The notes under the pieces: generated by a model | Told to the model about the DNA's origin: nothing | What the model saw: the letters and a program-made list of their open reading frames with translations, nothing else | The model's database searches: none | Part shown: positions 54,750 to 63,003 of the stretch, one piece after another | Position numbering within the stretch: position 1 is the first letter of the stretch | How the letters are laid out: every line of letters starts with the position of its first letter | From: Roseovarius sp. | GTDB taxonomy: Bacteria; Pseudomonadota; Alphaproteobacteria; Rhodobacterales; Rhodobacteraceae | Assembly (NCBI RefSeq): GCF_030373445.1 | Contig: NZ_JAUCYU010000003.1 | Span: forward strand, 124,001-188,000 | Direction of reading: 5' to 3' | DNA length: 64,000 bases | Position numbers and translations under genes: made by a program

Positions 54750-56353
54750 GCTCTTTCTCCTTGTTGGATAGTTGCATCGTGGTTGATATCCGCCTTGTCC
54801 CGGCGGTTTGGGACGCCGTACAGGCGGGAAACCTCCCGCTTGTACCGGTCGATCTCTGTCTGGCGCTCGGCCTCGGTCCAGCCCAGCTCGGCGCCCATTT
54901 CCTCGGCGACGCGGGCGATCTCGGCATCGCCGAACCAGTGCCGCAGGCCGACACCGCTGCGCCGGAACAGCACGTCCAGAAGCGTGCGCGCATGTTCGTG
55001 CCGCACTGCGTGGCGGACATCGGCCAGCGTGTAGCCGGCCCCGTCGGCGATGGGCTGCGTGTTGGAGTTCTCAATCGGCATCCGCGGCCGATAGGACAGC
55101 GCGCTCGGCGCGCCCGACGGCGCAAGCTCCTTGCGCAGCACATCCGTGATCTTCCGGCCCGAGTCGCGGTGGCTCATCACCGGGGCGGCCGTCATCGCGT
55201 AGACGCCCTCCAGCCCCTCGCGGCCCAAGTCGTGCAACTCGCGCGCCCGGCTGCCCTTGGGGTGGGCCGGATCGTAGGTCAGCGGCCTGACCCCGGCCCA
55301 GGTGCGGATCACCTTGTCCCGCGTCACGTTCAGCCCGGGGAACAACGACGCCGCCTCGGACAGCAGGAACTCCAGGTCGTTTTCGTCGACATGGATATCG
55401 TCGAGATCGCCTTCATAGGGCGTTTCGGTCGGGCCGATGTAATGCAGGTCATGCCACGGGATACAGTAGAACGGCTCGCCCCAGCTGTTTATCGTGGAGA
55501 CCCCCTGCCCGCGGTATTTCTCCGGCAGGCGGATGACGATATGGCCGCCCTTGGTGCCGAAGATCTTGCGCGCGGCGGGCTTGCCCGGCCCCGACAGGAC
55601 CTTGTCGATCCAGATCCCCGACATCGCCATGATCCGGCGGCCGCGCACGGTGGCACGCGCGCCGTTCTCACCAAGAAGCGTGACCTTCCGGGTGCCGTTC
55701 TGCATATCGCCCATCCGGGCCTCGGTGTAGTTGAGCGCCACCGCGCCCGCCTCCTCGGCATCGAGCACGGCATCGAGACAGATGCGCTCGGGCCAGTTGA
55801 ACTGGTACTCGGTGAACTGCGCGGCACCTTCCAGCCTGTCCCGGTTGCCCAGCGCCGCCACCATCGGCTTTTGCAGCGCCTCGGGCTTTTTCAACCGGTT
55901 GTAATCGAGCGGGACATCGCCCGGCGCCAGCCGCTTCAGCAGCCTGAAGGCCATGTCGACCTGCCACGGGCGATAGGGGCCGTCCGCGTAGATCGGGAAG
56001 AAGAAGTCGATCGGCGTGACCCGCTCGCGCGATGTCAGCACCATCTCCCGCCGCTCGCGCATCCCCTGCCGGGCCATGCTCAGCGACGTCAGGAAACGCC
56101 CCGGATGGCGGGCGAAGTAGGCAACCGGGTTCGGGGCCTCGAAATACCGCAGGCCGCAATGCAGAAGCCGGCTCGACCGGCTGGACGAGCCGGAGGCGAA
56201 ATCGCCCTTCTCGACCAGCAGAACCGAGTAGCCTGCCGCCGCGGCCTCGCGGGCGGCGCTGCATCCGACGGCGCCCCCGCCGATCACGACGACATCGAAA
56301 ACCTGCCCGTCGAGGGCCTTGATCTGTTCGGAGGGGGAGCGATGTTCGAGCAT
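54746..56353 (-). CDS. GlpD-like FAD-dependent glycerol-3-phosphate-dehydrogenase-family protein
   Basis: A 535-residue FAD protein. Seen: VVVIGGGAVGCSAAREAAAAG, the GlpD-like SSRLLHCGLRYFE, SGIWIDKVLSG and the C-terminal domain with LRHWFGDAEIARVAEE. GlpD oxidises sn-glycerol 3-phosphate at the membrane and reduces quinone. In this operon with a Dpp-class importer and no glycerol genes, a related polyol or glycerophospho-compound may be the substrate. ATG at 56353 is the best start, although no clear ribosome site precedes it; TTG at 56389 is in frame. The LysR gene ends 68 bases upstream on the same strand. Confidence 0.86.
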   Translation of the reverse strand: MLEHRSPSEQIKALDGQVFDVVVIGGGAVGCSAAREAAAAGYSVLLVEKGDFASGSSSRSSRLLHCGLRYFEAPNPVAYFARHPGRFLTSLSMARQGMRERREMVLTSRERVTPIDFFFPIYADGPYRPWQVDMAFRLLKRLAPGDVPLDYNRLKKPEALQKPMVAALGNRDRLEGAAQFTEYQFNWPERICLDAVLDAEEAGAVALNYTEARMGDMQNGTRKVTLLGENGARATVRGRRIMAMSGIWIDKVLSGPGKPAARKIFGTKGGHIVIRLPEKYRGQGVSTINSWGEPFYCIPWHDLHYIGPTETPYEGDLDDIHVDENDLEFLLSEAASLFPGLNVTRDKVIRTWAGVRPLTYDPAHPKGSRARELHDLGREGLEGVYAMTAAPVMSHRDSGRKITDVLRKELAPSGAPSALSYRPRMPIENSNTQPIADGAGYTLADVRHAVRHEHARTLLDVLFRRSGVGLRHWFGDAEIARVAEEMGAELGWTEAERQTEIDRYKREVSRLYGVPNRRDKADINHDATIQQGERA

Positions 56354-56421
56354 GGCGGGAAGGATTGCAGAGCCATGCCTCCCGATCAAATTACGTCCGG
56401 TTCACGCTGTATGTTGTTATG

Positions 56422-57336
56422 TTATAGGGCCAGTAATTGCTGGGCTCCGGACAGCAGTTCATTCCGTTTTGCCCGCAATGTCGTCATGAATTCCCCCGTC
56501 GCGCGGGACCGTGGAAGGTGCCGCGGGTAGAGCACGCCGACACGGAACAGGATCTCCGGCTCGAAACGCCGGAAGACGATTCCCGTTCCGGCGAAATCCG
56601 TGACCGTGAACATGTCCGTCAGCCCGATCCCCTGCCCGCGCATGACCAGCGCGCAGACCCCGGCCGCGTAGGTGGTCTCGCAGACGAATTGCGGCGTGAC
56701 ACCGGCCTCCGCCAGGCACGTGTCGAGCAGGCGGCGGGCGACCGTCTCCGGGCTCAGGCTGACCATCCGCTCACCTTCAAGGTCTCCGGGCGTCACGACC
56801 GAGCGGCCGCTCAGCCGGTGATCGGCCGGCATCGCCATCACGTAGGGCGTTTCGCAGAAACTCTCCCGCTCGATGCCCGGCCGCTCGAACGGGAACTCCG
56901 CCAGCCCGAGATCGACCTGCTGCGACGAGACCCATTCCTCGACCCGCATCGACAGTTGCAGGTCGTAGCGGATCTTCACGTCGGGCTGAACCTTGCGGAA
57001 CCGGGCGATGGCGTCGGGCAGGAAGTTCAGCCCCAGCGCCGGCATCGACGCGATATGGAGCGAGCCGCGGCGGCCCAGCCGGATATCCTCGGCCGCGGCG
57101 ACCAGCCTGTCATACCCGGCAAAGGCATTCTGCAGTTCCGCGTAGAACAGCCGGGCCTCCAGCGTGGGCACCATGCGCCCGGTGCGCCGGTCGAACAGCG
57201 TGATGCTCAGCGATTCCTCCAGCGCATCGATCAGCCGGCTGACGGCGGGCTGCGAGATTCCCATGATCTCTGCCGCGCCGCTGGCCGTGCCCGTCACCAT
57301 CGTTTCCCGGAATGCCGTCAGTTGCCGCCACCGCAT
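56422..57336 (-). CDS. LysR-family transcriptional regulator
   Basis: A 304-residue LysR protein. The N-terminal helix-turn-helix is FRETMVTGTASGAAEIMGISQPAVSRLIDALEE (about 8-40), followed by the effector domain with GSLHIASMPALGLNFLPDAI. It lies upstream of the GlpD/Dpp operon on the same strand and divergent from the aldehyde dehydrogenase operon at 57604, so either or both could be targets. The 267-base gap to 57604 holds the 11-bp tandem repeats and is otherwise unremarkable. Confidence 0.93.
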   Translation of the reverse strand: MRWRQLTAFRETMVTGTASGAAEIMGISQPAVSRLIDALEESLSITLFDRRTGRMVPTLEARLFYAELQNAFAGYDRLVAAAEDIRLGRRGSLHIASMPALGLNFLPDAIARFRKVQPDVKIRYDLQLSMRVEEWVSSQQVDLGLAEFPFERPGIERESFCETPYVMAMPADHRLSGRSVVTPGDLEGERMVSLSPETVARRLLDTCLAEAGVTPQFVCETTYAAGVCALVMRGQGIGLTDMFTVTDFAGTGIVFRRFEPEILFRVGVLYPRHLPRSRATGEFMTTLRAKRNELLSGAQQLLAL

Positions 57337-57436
57337 GTCTCGATCCTCAGCCTTGTCCTGCCCGCCACCCTAAGATCTGCGCCGCCCGTTTCAAACCGTC
57401 TTCGGCGGGGCACGGCCCCGCGGGCGCACCGAAACA

Positions 57437-57480
57437 TGCACCGACGTGATACCGACAAAATACCGACGTGATACCGACGT
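57437..57480. repeat. Four-unit 11-bp tandem repeat (consensus GATACCGACGT), second copy
   Basis: Four 11-base units: a decayed first (57437-57447), GATACCGACAA (57448-57458), AATACCGACGT (57459-57469) and GATACCGACGT (57470-57480). Same sequence, unit length and copy number as at 27086-27129 and in the same orientation. It lies in the divergent gap between the LysR and aldehyde dehydrogenase genes, 101 and 123 bases from their starts. Confidence 0.85.
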
Positions 57481-57603
57481 GACATTTCGGCGCCGGAAGG
57501 CAGGACCTGTCGCCCGGAACCGGGCCGTCAAAATCGGCTGGCCTTTCCTCGAACCGCCGGTGTAAACAGCCGCTGATCCTGCCCCGAACAAAGCGAAATC
57601 CTC

Positions 57604-59091
57604 ATGAAAGACTGGTCTTCCGCCGCCGCCACCCTCTATCCCGGCACCCCCCGCCAGATGTTCATCGGCGGTCAGTGGTGCGACGCGCAATCCGGCGAAA
57701 CCATCGACGCCCGCAACCCCGCCGACGGCTCCCTCCTCGCCACCGTCCCCCGCGCCACCACCCCCGACATCCACGCCGCCGTCACCGCCGCCCGCACCGC
57801 TTTCGAAGGCCCGTGGGCGAAGTGGACGCCGTTCGAGCGGCAGAACCTTCTGCTGCGCATCGCCGACCGGTTCGAGGCGGAATGGGAAAGCCTGTGCCTG
57901 TCGGACACGCTGGACATGGGGATGCCGATCCAGCGCACTTTGGCCAACAGCCGCAGGGTCCTGGGCATGCTGCGTTTCTATGCCGGGCAGGCGGTGGCCA
58001 TCCACGGCGCGACGATCCCCAACTCCTTCCCCGGCGAGATCTATTCGCAGACGGTGCGGGAACCGGTCGGCGTGGTCGGCGCCATCATTCCGTGGAACGC
58101 GCCGATCGCCGGGTCGATCTGGAAGATCGCGCCGGCGATCGCGACCGGCTGCACCGTGGTATTGAAACCGTCGGAGGAGGCATCGCTGACCGTCCTGATG
58201 ATCGCGCGGATCATGCAGGAGGCGGGGCTGCCGGACGGGGTGCTGAACATCGTCACCGGCCTTGGGTCGGAGGCCGGCGCGGCGCTGGCCGCGCATCCGG
58301 GCGTCGACAAGATCGTCTTCACCGGCTCAACCGCCACTGGGCAGGCCATCGCCCGCGCGGCGACCGGCAACCTGAAGCGGGTGTCGCTGGAACTTGGCGG
58401 GAAATCCCCGGTGATCGTGTGCCGGGACGCCGATATCGAGAAGGCCGTGCCCGTGGCCGCGATGGCGGTCTTCGCCAATTCCGGGCAGATCTGTATCGCC
58501 GGGTCGCGGCTGTTCGTGGCCCGGGAAATCCATGACGAGTTCGTGCGCCGGGTGGCCGATTATGCCGCCGCATTGCGCATCGGGCATGGCATCCGCGAGG
58601 ATACCGATATCGGCCCGATCATCTCGGCCCGGCAGGCCGAGCGCATTGCCGGTTTCCTGTCCAAGGGGCCGCAGGAGGGCGCGCAGGTGCTGACCGGCGG
58701 CGCACGGGCCGAGGGGCCGGGCCTTGACGGCGGGCATTTCTACCAGCCCACGGTGCTGGGCGGGGTGACCGACCAGATGACCGTGGCGCGGGAAGAGATT
58801 TTCGGGCCGGTGATCTCGGCCCTGCCCTTCGACAGCATCGACGAGGTCGTGGCGCGCGCCAATGCCACGCCCTACGGGCTGGCCGCCGGCGTCTTCTCGA
58901 CCCACCTGGGGACAGCGCACAAGCTGGCGCACCGGCTGAAGGCCGGGTCAGTCTGGGTGAACATGTACCACGCCATCGACCCGGCGGTGCCCTTCGGCGG
59001 GGTGAAGATGTCGGGCTATGGCCGCGAGGGGGGCACCGAGCACATGGAAGAATACCTGGACACCAAGGCGATCTGGATCAACGCGGACTGA
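57604..59091 (+). CDS. NAD(P)-dependent aldehyde dehydrogenase
   Basis: A 495-residue ALDH. The base Glu lies in LELGGKSP near residue 262 and the catalytic Cys in NSGQICIAGSR near 296; FTGSTATG is the cofactor loop and AREEIFGPVIS the NAD-site Glu. It oxidises an aldehyde to the acid. The start has only a weak ribosome site (AAAGCGAAATCCTC before the ATG). It heads the operon with the hydroxyacid dehydrogenase and TRAP genes, so the imported compound probably yields a semialdehyde. Confidence 0.94.
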   Translation: MKDWSSAAATLYPGTPRQMFIGGQWCDAQSGETIDARNPADGSLLATVPRATTPDIHAAVTAARTAFEGPWAKWTPFERQNLLLRIADRFEAEWESLCLSDTLDMGMPIQRTLANSRRVLGMLRFYAGQAVAIHGATIPNSFPGEIYSQTVREPVGVVGAIIPWNAPIAGSIWKIAPAIATGCTVVLKPSEEASLTVLMIARIMQEAGLPDGVLNIVTGLGSEAGAALAAHPGVDKIVFTGSTATGQAIARAATGNLKRVSLELGGKSPVIVCRDADIEKAVPVAAMAVFANSGQICIAGSRLFVAREIHDEFVRRVADYAAALRIGHGIREDTDIGPIISARQAERIAGFLSKGPQEGAQVLTGGARAEGPGLDGGHFYQPTVLGGVTDQMTVAREEIFGPVISALPFDSIDEVVARANATPYGLAAGVFSTHLGTAHKLAHRLKAGSVWVNMYHAIDPAVPFGGVKMSGYGREGGTEHMEEYLDTKAIWINAD

Positions 59092-59118
59092 GCGGTTCGG
59101 AAACGGAGGGAGATCGGA

Positions 59119-60003
59119 ATGATGGAAGTCGGTATCATCGGCGTGGGGCTCATGGGCCACGGCATCGCCCGCAACGTCATCGGGCGCGGCAAGTTCGGGC
59201 TGAGCTTTCTCGAGCATCCGGGGAACCAGCCGACGGAGGATATCGTCGCGCTCGGAGCGCGGGCCTGTGCCACGGCGGCCGAGGTGGCGGCGGCGGCGGA
59301 CGTGGTGATCCTCTGCGTCACCGGCTCGCCGCAGGTCGAGGCGATCGTCACCGGCGAGGGCGGGCTGGCAGCTGCGCTGCGCCCCGGCGCGGTGGTGGTG
59401 GATTGCTCGACCGCGCTGCCCGACTCGACGCTGCGAATGGGCGAGATCGTGCGGCAGGCGGGTGGTGATTACCTCGACGCGCCGATGACGCGCACGGCGA
59501 CGCATGCGCATCAGGGCACGCTGAACCTGCTGGTGGGCGGGGAACGGGACGTGCTGGAGAAGGTGCGGCCGGTGCTGGCGGCGTTTACCGAGAAGGTCGA
59601 CCATGTCGGGCCGCTGGGGCATGGCCACCGGCTGAAGCTCTTGCACAATTACGTGTCGGTCGGGTTCATGACCCTGCTGGCCGAAGCCGCCGCGCAGGCC
59701 GCCGACAGCGGGGTAGACCCGCAAGTGTTCGTCGACGTGCTGGCCGGGGGTGGCGGGGCGAGCGCCGCGCTGGACCGGCTGGCGCCCTACATCGTCGCCG
59801 AGGATCGCGACGCCCTGCCCTTCTTCGTGGCCAACGCACAGAAGGACATTGACTATTACCGCGCCATGTCGGACTCCTCGGGCGCGCGCAAGGTTGTTGC
59901 CGACGGAGTGTCGGCGGCCCTCGCCGAGACGGTCGAGGCCGGTTTCGGAGAGGCTTACGTGCCTGAGCTGGTGCGCCTGTTCAGGAAGGAAACGAACACC
60001 TGA
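59119..60003 (+). CDS. Beta-hydroxyacid dehydrogenase (3-hydroxyisobutyrate dehydrogenase family)
   Basis: A 294-residue enzyme: GIIGVGLMGHG (cofactor), substrate loop YLDAPMTRTATHAHQGTLNL, catalytic Lys in HGHRLKLLHNY and a helical C-terminal half. The usual DAPVSGG loop is DAPMTRT here, hinting at a non-standard substrate. It interconverts a beta-hydroxyacid and semialdehyde, which the adjacent ALDH could oxidise on. GGAGGGAGA precedes the ATG at 59119. Confidence 0.9.
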   Translation: MMEVGIIGVGLMGHGIARNVIGRGKFGLSFLEHPGNQPTEDIVALGARACATAAEVAAAADVVILCVTGSPQVEAIVTGEGGLAAALRPGAVVVDCSTALPDSTLRMGEIVRQAGGDYLDAPMTRTATHAHQGTLNLLVGGERDVLEKVRPVLAAFTEKVDHVGPLGHGHRLKLLHNYVSVGFMTLLAEAAAQAADSGVDPQVFVDVLAGGGGASAALDRLAPYIVAEDRDALPFFVANAQKDIDYYRAMSDSSGARKVVADGVSAALAETVEAGFGEAYVPELVRLFRKETNT

Positions 60004-60091
60004 CACGGACGCTGGCGGCCCGGATGTCGCAGGGTTGCCACTGAAAAAATACCTGTGTAGCAAATGCAAACGTTCAACGGGAGGATGATCC

Positions 60092-61072
60092 ATGACGTTT
60101 ATGACCCGAGGGCTGGTTTCGACCGGCATTTTCCTTGCGATGGGCTTGCCGGCCTTCGCGCAGACCGAAGTCAAGATCGGCTATGCGCTGGCCCCTGACA
60201 GCCATTACGGCGTCGCGGCCGCGAAGTTCGAAGAGGTCGTCATGGCCGAGGCCGGCGATGCTTTCGAATTCAAACATTTCCCCTCTTCTGGGCTTGGCGG
60301 CGAGCGCGAGGTGATCGAGGGGCTTCAGCTTGGCACGATCGAGGCGACCATCGTCTCCTCGGGCACGCTGGCCAATTTCGTGCCGGACACCGGCGTGTTC
60401 GACATTCCCTTCCTGTTCCGTGATCTCGAGCATGCCCGTGCCGTGCTGGATGGCGAGATCGGGCAGGAAATCCTTGCCAAGTTCGACGATGTCGGCCTGC
60501 ACGGGCTGGCCTGGGGCGAGCAGGGCTTCCGCCACATCACCAACAACCGCAACCCGATCGAGACGCCCGAGGACGTCGAAAGCCTGAAGATCCGCACCAT
60601 GGAGAACCCGGTTCACCTGGCGGCCTTCAACGCGATGGGCGCGGCGCCGACGCCGATGGCGTGGCCGGAGGTGATCTCGTCGCTGCAGCAGGGCGTGATC
60701 GACGGGCAGGAAAACCCGCTTTCGGTGATCGTGTCGGTGAAGCTGGACGAGGTGCAGAAATACCTGACGCTGTCCGGCCACGTGTACTCGCCGGCAATGC
60801 TGATCGTGTCGAAGCCGTTCTGGGAAGGGCTGGATGACGAGCAGAAAGCCGTGTTCGAGAAGGCCGCGACAGAGGCCGTGGCCGCCATGCGCGGCTATGT
60901 CGACAATGTCGAGACCACCGGGGTCGAGACGCTCAAGGAGCGCGGCATGGAAGTGAACGAGTTGTCGGCCGAGCAGAAGGCCGCCTTCCAGGAATCCATC
61001 GCCTCGGCCTACGAGGAGTATTACGAGACCTACGGCAAGGACCTCGTCGACTCGATCGTCGATTTCGAGTGA
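60092..61072 (+). CDS. dctP: TRAP transporter solute-binding protein, DctP type
   Basis: A 326-residue periplasmic protein with signal MTFMTRGLVSTGIFLAMGLPAFA. The family pattern is clear: FPSSGLGGEREVIEGLQLGTIEATIVSSG, then KIRTMENPVHLAAFNAMGAAPTPMAWPEV with the carboxylate-binding Arg, and QQGVIDGQENPL. It captures an organic acid for sodium-coupled uptake. GGGAGGATGATCC leads to the ATG. A perfect stem-loop follows the stop. Confidence 0.95.
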   Translation: MTFMTRGLVSTGIFLAMGLPAFAQTEVKIGYALAPDSHYGVAAAKFEEVVMAEAGDAFEFKHFPSSGLGGEREVIEGLQLGTIEATIVSSGTLANFVPDTGVFDIPFLFRDLEHARAVLDGEIGQEILAKFDDVGLHGLAWGEQGFRHITNNRNPIETPEDVESLKIRTMENPVHLAAFNAMGAAPTPMAWPEVISSLQQGVIDGQENPLSVIVSVKLDEVQKYLTLSGHVYSPAMLIVSKPFWEGLDDEQKAVFEKAATEAVAAMRGYVDNVETTGVETLKERGMEVNELSAEQKAAFQESIASAYEEYYETYGKDLVDSIVDFE

Positions 61073-61079
61073 GAACATG

Positions 61080-61106
61080 GTGCCGGCGCCCCGGAGGCGC
61101 CGGCAC
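61080..61106 (+). promoter_or_regulatory. Intercistronic stem-loop after dctP
   Basis: A perfect 11-bp stem (GTGCCGGCGCC at 61080-61090 with its complement at 61096-61106) and a 5-base loop lie 7 bases past the dctP stop and 18 before the dctQ start, without a U-run. It resembles the elements after the Pot- and Dpp-type binding-protein genes in this window. Confidence 0.78.
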
Positions 61107-61124
61107 GTATCCCGGGGGTGGCCA

Positions 61125-61649
61125 TTGAAACGCATTGAGCGAGCCTTCGTCACGCTGAACGGCTGGGCGCTTATCCTGATGCTGTCGGCCATGGCGCTGG
61201 TGGTGGGAGCAAATATCGCGCTTCGCTACCTGACTTCGCATTCGCTGCCCTGGGCGGACGAGGTGGCGCGCTACCTGATGATCTGGCTGACCTTCATCGG
61301 CGCCGGGCTGATCCTGCGGATCGGAGGGCACGTCGCCATCACCAACCTTCAGGATGCTCTTCCCACGACCGGGCAGAAGGTTCTCAGGGCAATCATCGTG
61401 CTGATCCTGCTGGGCTTCTTCGGTTTCATGGTCTACGTGGGCTGGCAATACGCGCAGCGCATGCAATACCAGATGACCCCGGCGCTGCGCCTTCCGTTCC
61501 TGTATATCTACGCCGCGATGCCCGTGGGGTTCGCCCTGCTGATCGTGCATCTCCTGCTGATCGCCCGCCCCTTCATCAGCGCTGGCGAGTACAAGCCGCT
61601 CGACGGCTCGGGGGCGGATGAAATGGTCACTGGCGGCGCCAATGGCTGA
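61125..61649 (+). CDS. dctQ: TRAP transporter small membrane subunit, DctQ type
   Basis: A 174-residue four-helix membrane protein: WALILMLSAMALVVGANIALRYL, SLPWADEVARYLMIWLTFIGAG (the conserved W-D/E pattern), then two more helices. I choose the TTG at 61125 (LKRIERAF), after GGGGGTGG; an ATG at 61077 is in frame but would put the stem-loop inside the coding region. It overlaps dctM by eight bases. Confidence 0.88.
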   Translation: MKRIERAFVTLNGWALILMLSAMALVVGANIALRYLTSHSLPWADEVARYLMIWLTFIGAGLILRIGGHVAITNLQDALPTTGQKVLRAIIVLILLGFFGFMVYVGWQYAQRMQYQMTPALRLPFLYIYAAMPVGFALLIVHLLLIARPFISAGEYKPLDGSGADEMVTGGANG

Positions 61650-62925
61650 GATCCTTTTCCCGGCCCTGTTCCTGTTGCTCGCCCTTGGCCTGCCCGTCGC
61701 CTTTGCCATGGCAATCGCGGCCTTCGCCGCGATCACGCTGGCCTCGAGCTATCACCCGCTGGTGGTGGTGAAGGAGATGTTCGCCGGGCTCGACAGCTTT
61801 CCGCTACTGGCGGTGCCGTTCTTCATCCTCGCCTCGGAGATCATGACCGGGGGGGCGGTGACACTTGCCATTCTGAGGCTGGCGCAATCGCTTGTGGGGC
61901 ACATGCGCGGCGGGCTGGGCCATGCGAACGTGATCAGCTCGGCGATGTTCGCGGGCATTTCCGGCAGCGCGCTGGCCGACGCCGCGGGGCCCGGGACAAT
62001 GATGATCCGGATGATGGAAAAGGGCGGCTATGACCGGCCCTATGCCAGCGCCCTGACCATTGCCAGCGCGGTCGTCGGACCGATCATCCCGCCCTCGATC
62101 ACCATGATCATCTACGCGATGCAGGACCAGAACGTCTCGGTCGGGTCGCTGTTCATGGCCGGCGTGCTGCCGGGGCTGCTGATCACGGTTCTGGTGCTTC
62201 TGACCAATGCCCGGATGAGCAAGCTGCGCAACTATGCCTCGGGCGAGCCGATGCCGCCGCTGGCCGAGATCGGCCGGATCGCCTTTTATGCCCTGCCCGC
62301 GCTGACGCTGATCGTGCTTATCGTGGGCGGCATCCGTTTCGGTATCTTCACACCGACCGAGGCGTCGGTCATCGCGGTGTTCTACGCGCTTCTGGTGGGG
62401 ATGTTCATCTATCGCTCTCTGCGGCTGCGCGACCTGCCGGGGATCGTGCTGCGGGCGGCGCTGACCTCGGGGGCGGTGCTGCTGATCCTGGGCGCGGCGC
62501 GGGCCTTCGCCTGGGTGCTGATCATCGAGAGCGTGCCACAGTTTCTGGCCGAGACAATCATTTCATGGGACCTGGCGCCGATCGTGTTCCTGCTGGCGGT
62601 GAACCTGCTGCTGCTGGCCTTCGGGCTGTTCATGGACCCGCTGCCGGGGGTGATGATCCTTGTGCCGATCCTGGCGCCGATCAGCTTTGCGCTCGGGATC
62701 GACCCGAACCACTTCGCCATCATCGTGATCGTCAACCTGACGCTCGGGCTGACCACGCCACCGGTGGGCAGCCTGATCTTCGTCGTGTCCTCGACCGTGC
62801 GGCTGAAACCTTCGGTCCTGATCCGGGAAATGCCGCCGTTCTTCATGGCGCTGGCCGCGGCGCTCCTGCTCATCACCCTGCTGCCGTTCATTTCGACGTG
62901 GCTGCCGGATATCAGCGGGTTCTGA
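61642..62925 (+). CDS. dctM: TRAP transporter large membrane subunit, DctM type
   Basis: A 427-residue membrane protein with about 12 hydrophobic segments: MAEILFPALFLLLALGLPVAFAM, FAGISGSALADAAGPGTMMI and GPIIPPSITMIIYAM are family signatures. It is the ion-coupled translocating subunit working with DctP and DctQ. The ATG at 61642 overlaps the dctQ stop. It is the last gene of this operon and converges on the TonB-receptor gene. Confidence 0.95.
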   Translation: MAEILFPALFLLLALGLPVAFAMAIAAFAAITLASSYHPLVVVKEMFAGLDSFPLLAVPFFILASEIMTGGAVTLAILRLAQSLVGHMRGGLGHANVISSAMFAGISGSALADAAGPGTMMIRMMEKGGYDRPYASALTIASAVVGPIIPPSITMIIYAMQDQNVSVGSLFMAGVLPGLLITVLVLLTNARMSKLRNYASGEPMPPLAEIGRIAFYALPALTLIVLIVGGIRFGIFTPTEASVIAVFYALLVGMFIYRSLRLRDLPGIVLRAALTSGAVLLILGAARAFAWVLIIESVPQFLAETIISWDLAPIVFLLAVNLLLLAFGLFMDPLPGVMILVPILAPISFALGIDPNHFAIIVIVNLTLGLTTPPVGSLIFVVSSTVRLKPSVLIREMPPFFMALAAALLLITLLPFISTWLPDISGF

Positions 62926-62966
62926 CGCCGAAACGGCAGCGAGGCGAGGACCCGATACATGGCGGC

Positions 62967-62994
62967 CCCGCCCCTGCCAAAGGCCGGGGGCGGG
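62967..62994. terminator. Candidate bidirectional terminator between dctM and the TonB-receptor gene
   Basis: A GC-rich stem with an AAA loop (left arm 62967-62978, right arm 62982-62994; one mismatch and one bulge) lies in the 78-base convergent gap. No U-run is seen on either side, so termination is inferred from position. Confidence 0.45.
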
Positions 62995-63003
62995 AGATCA
63001 GAC

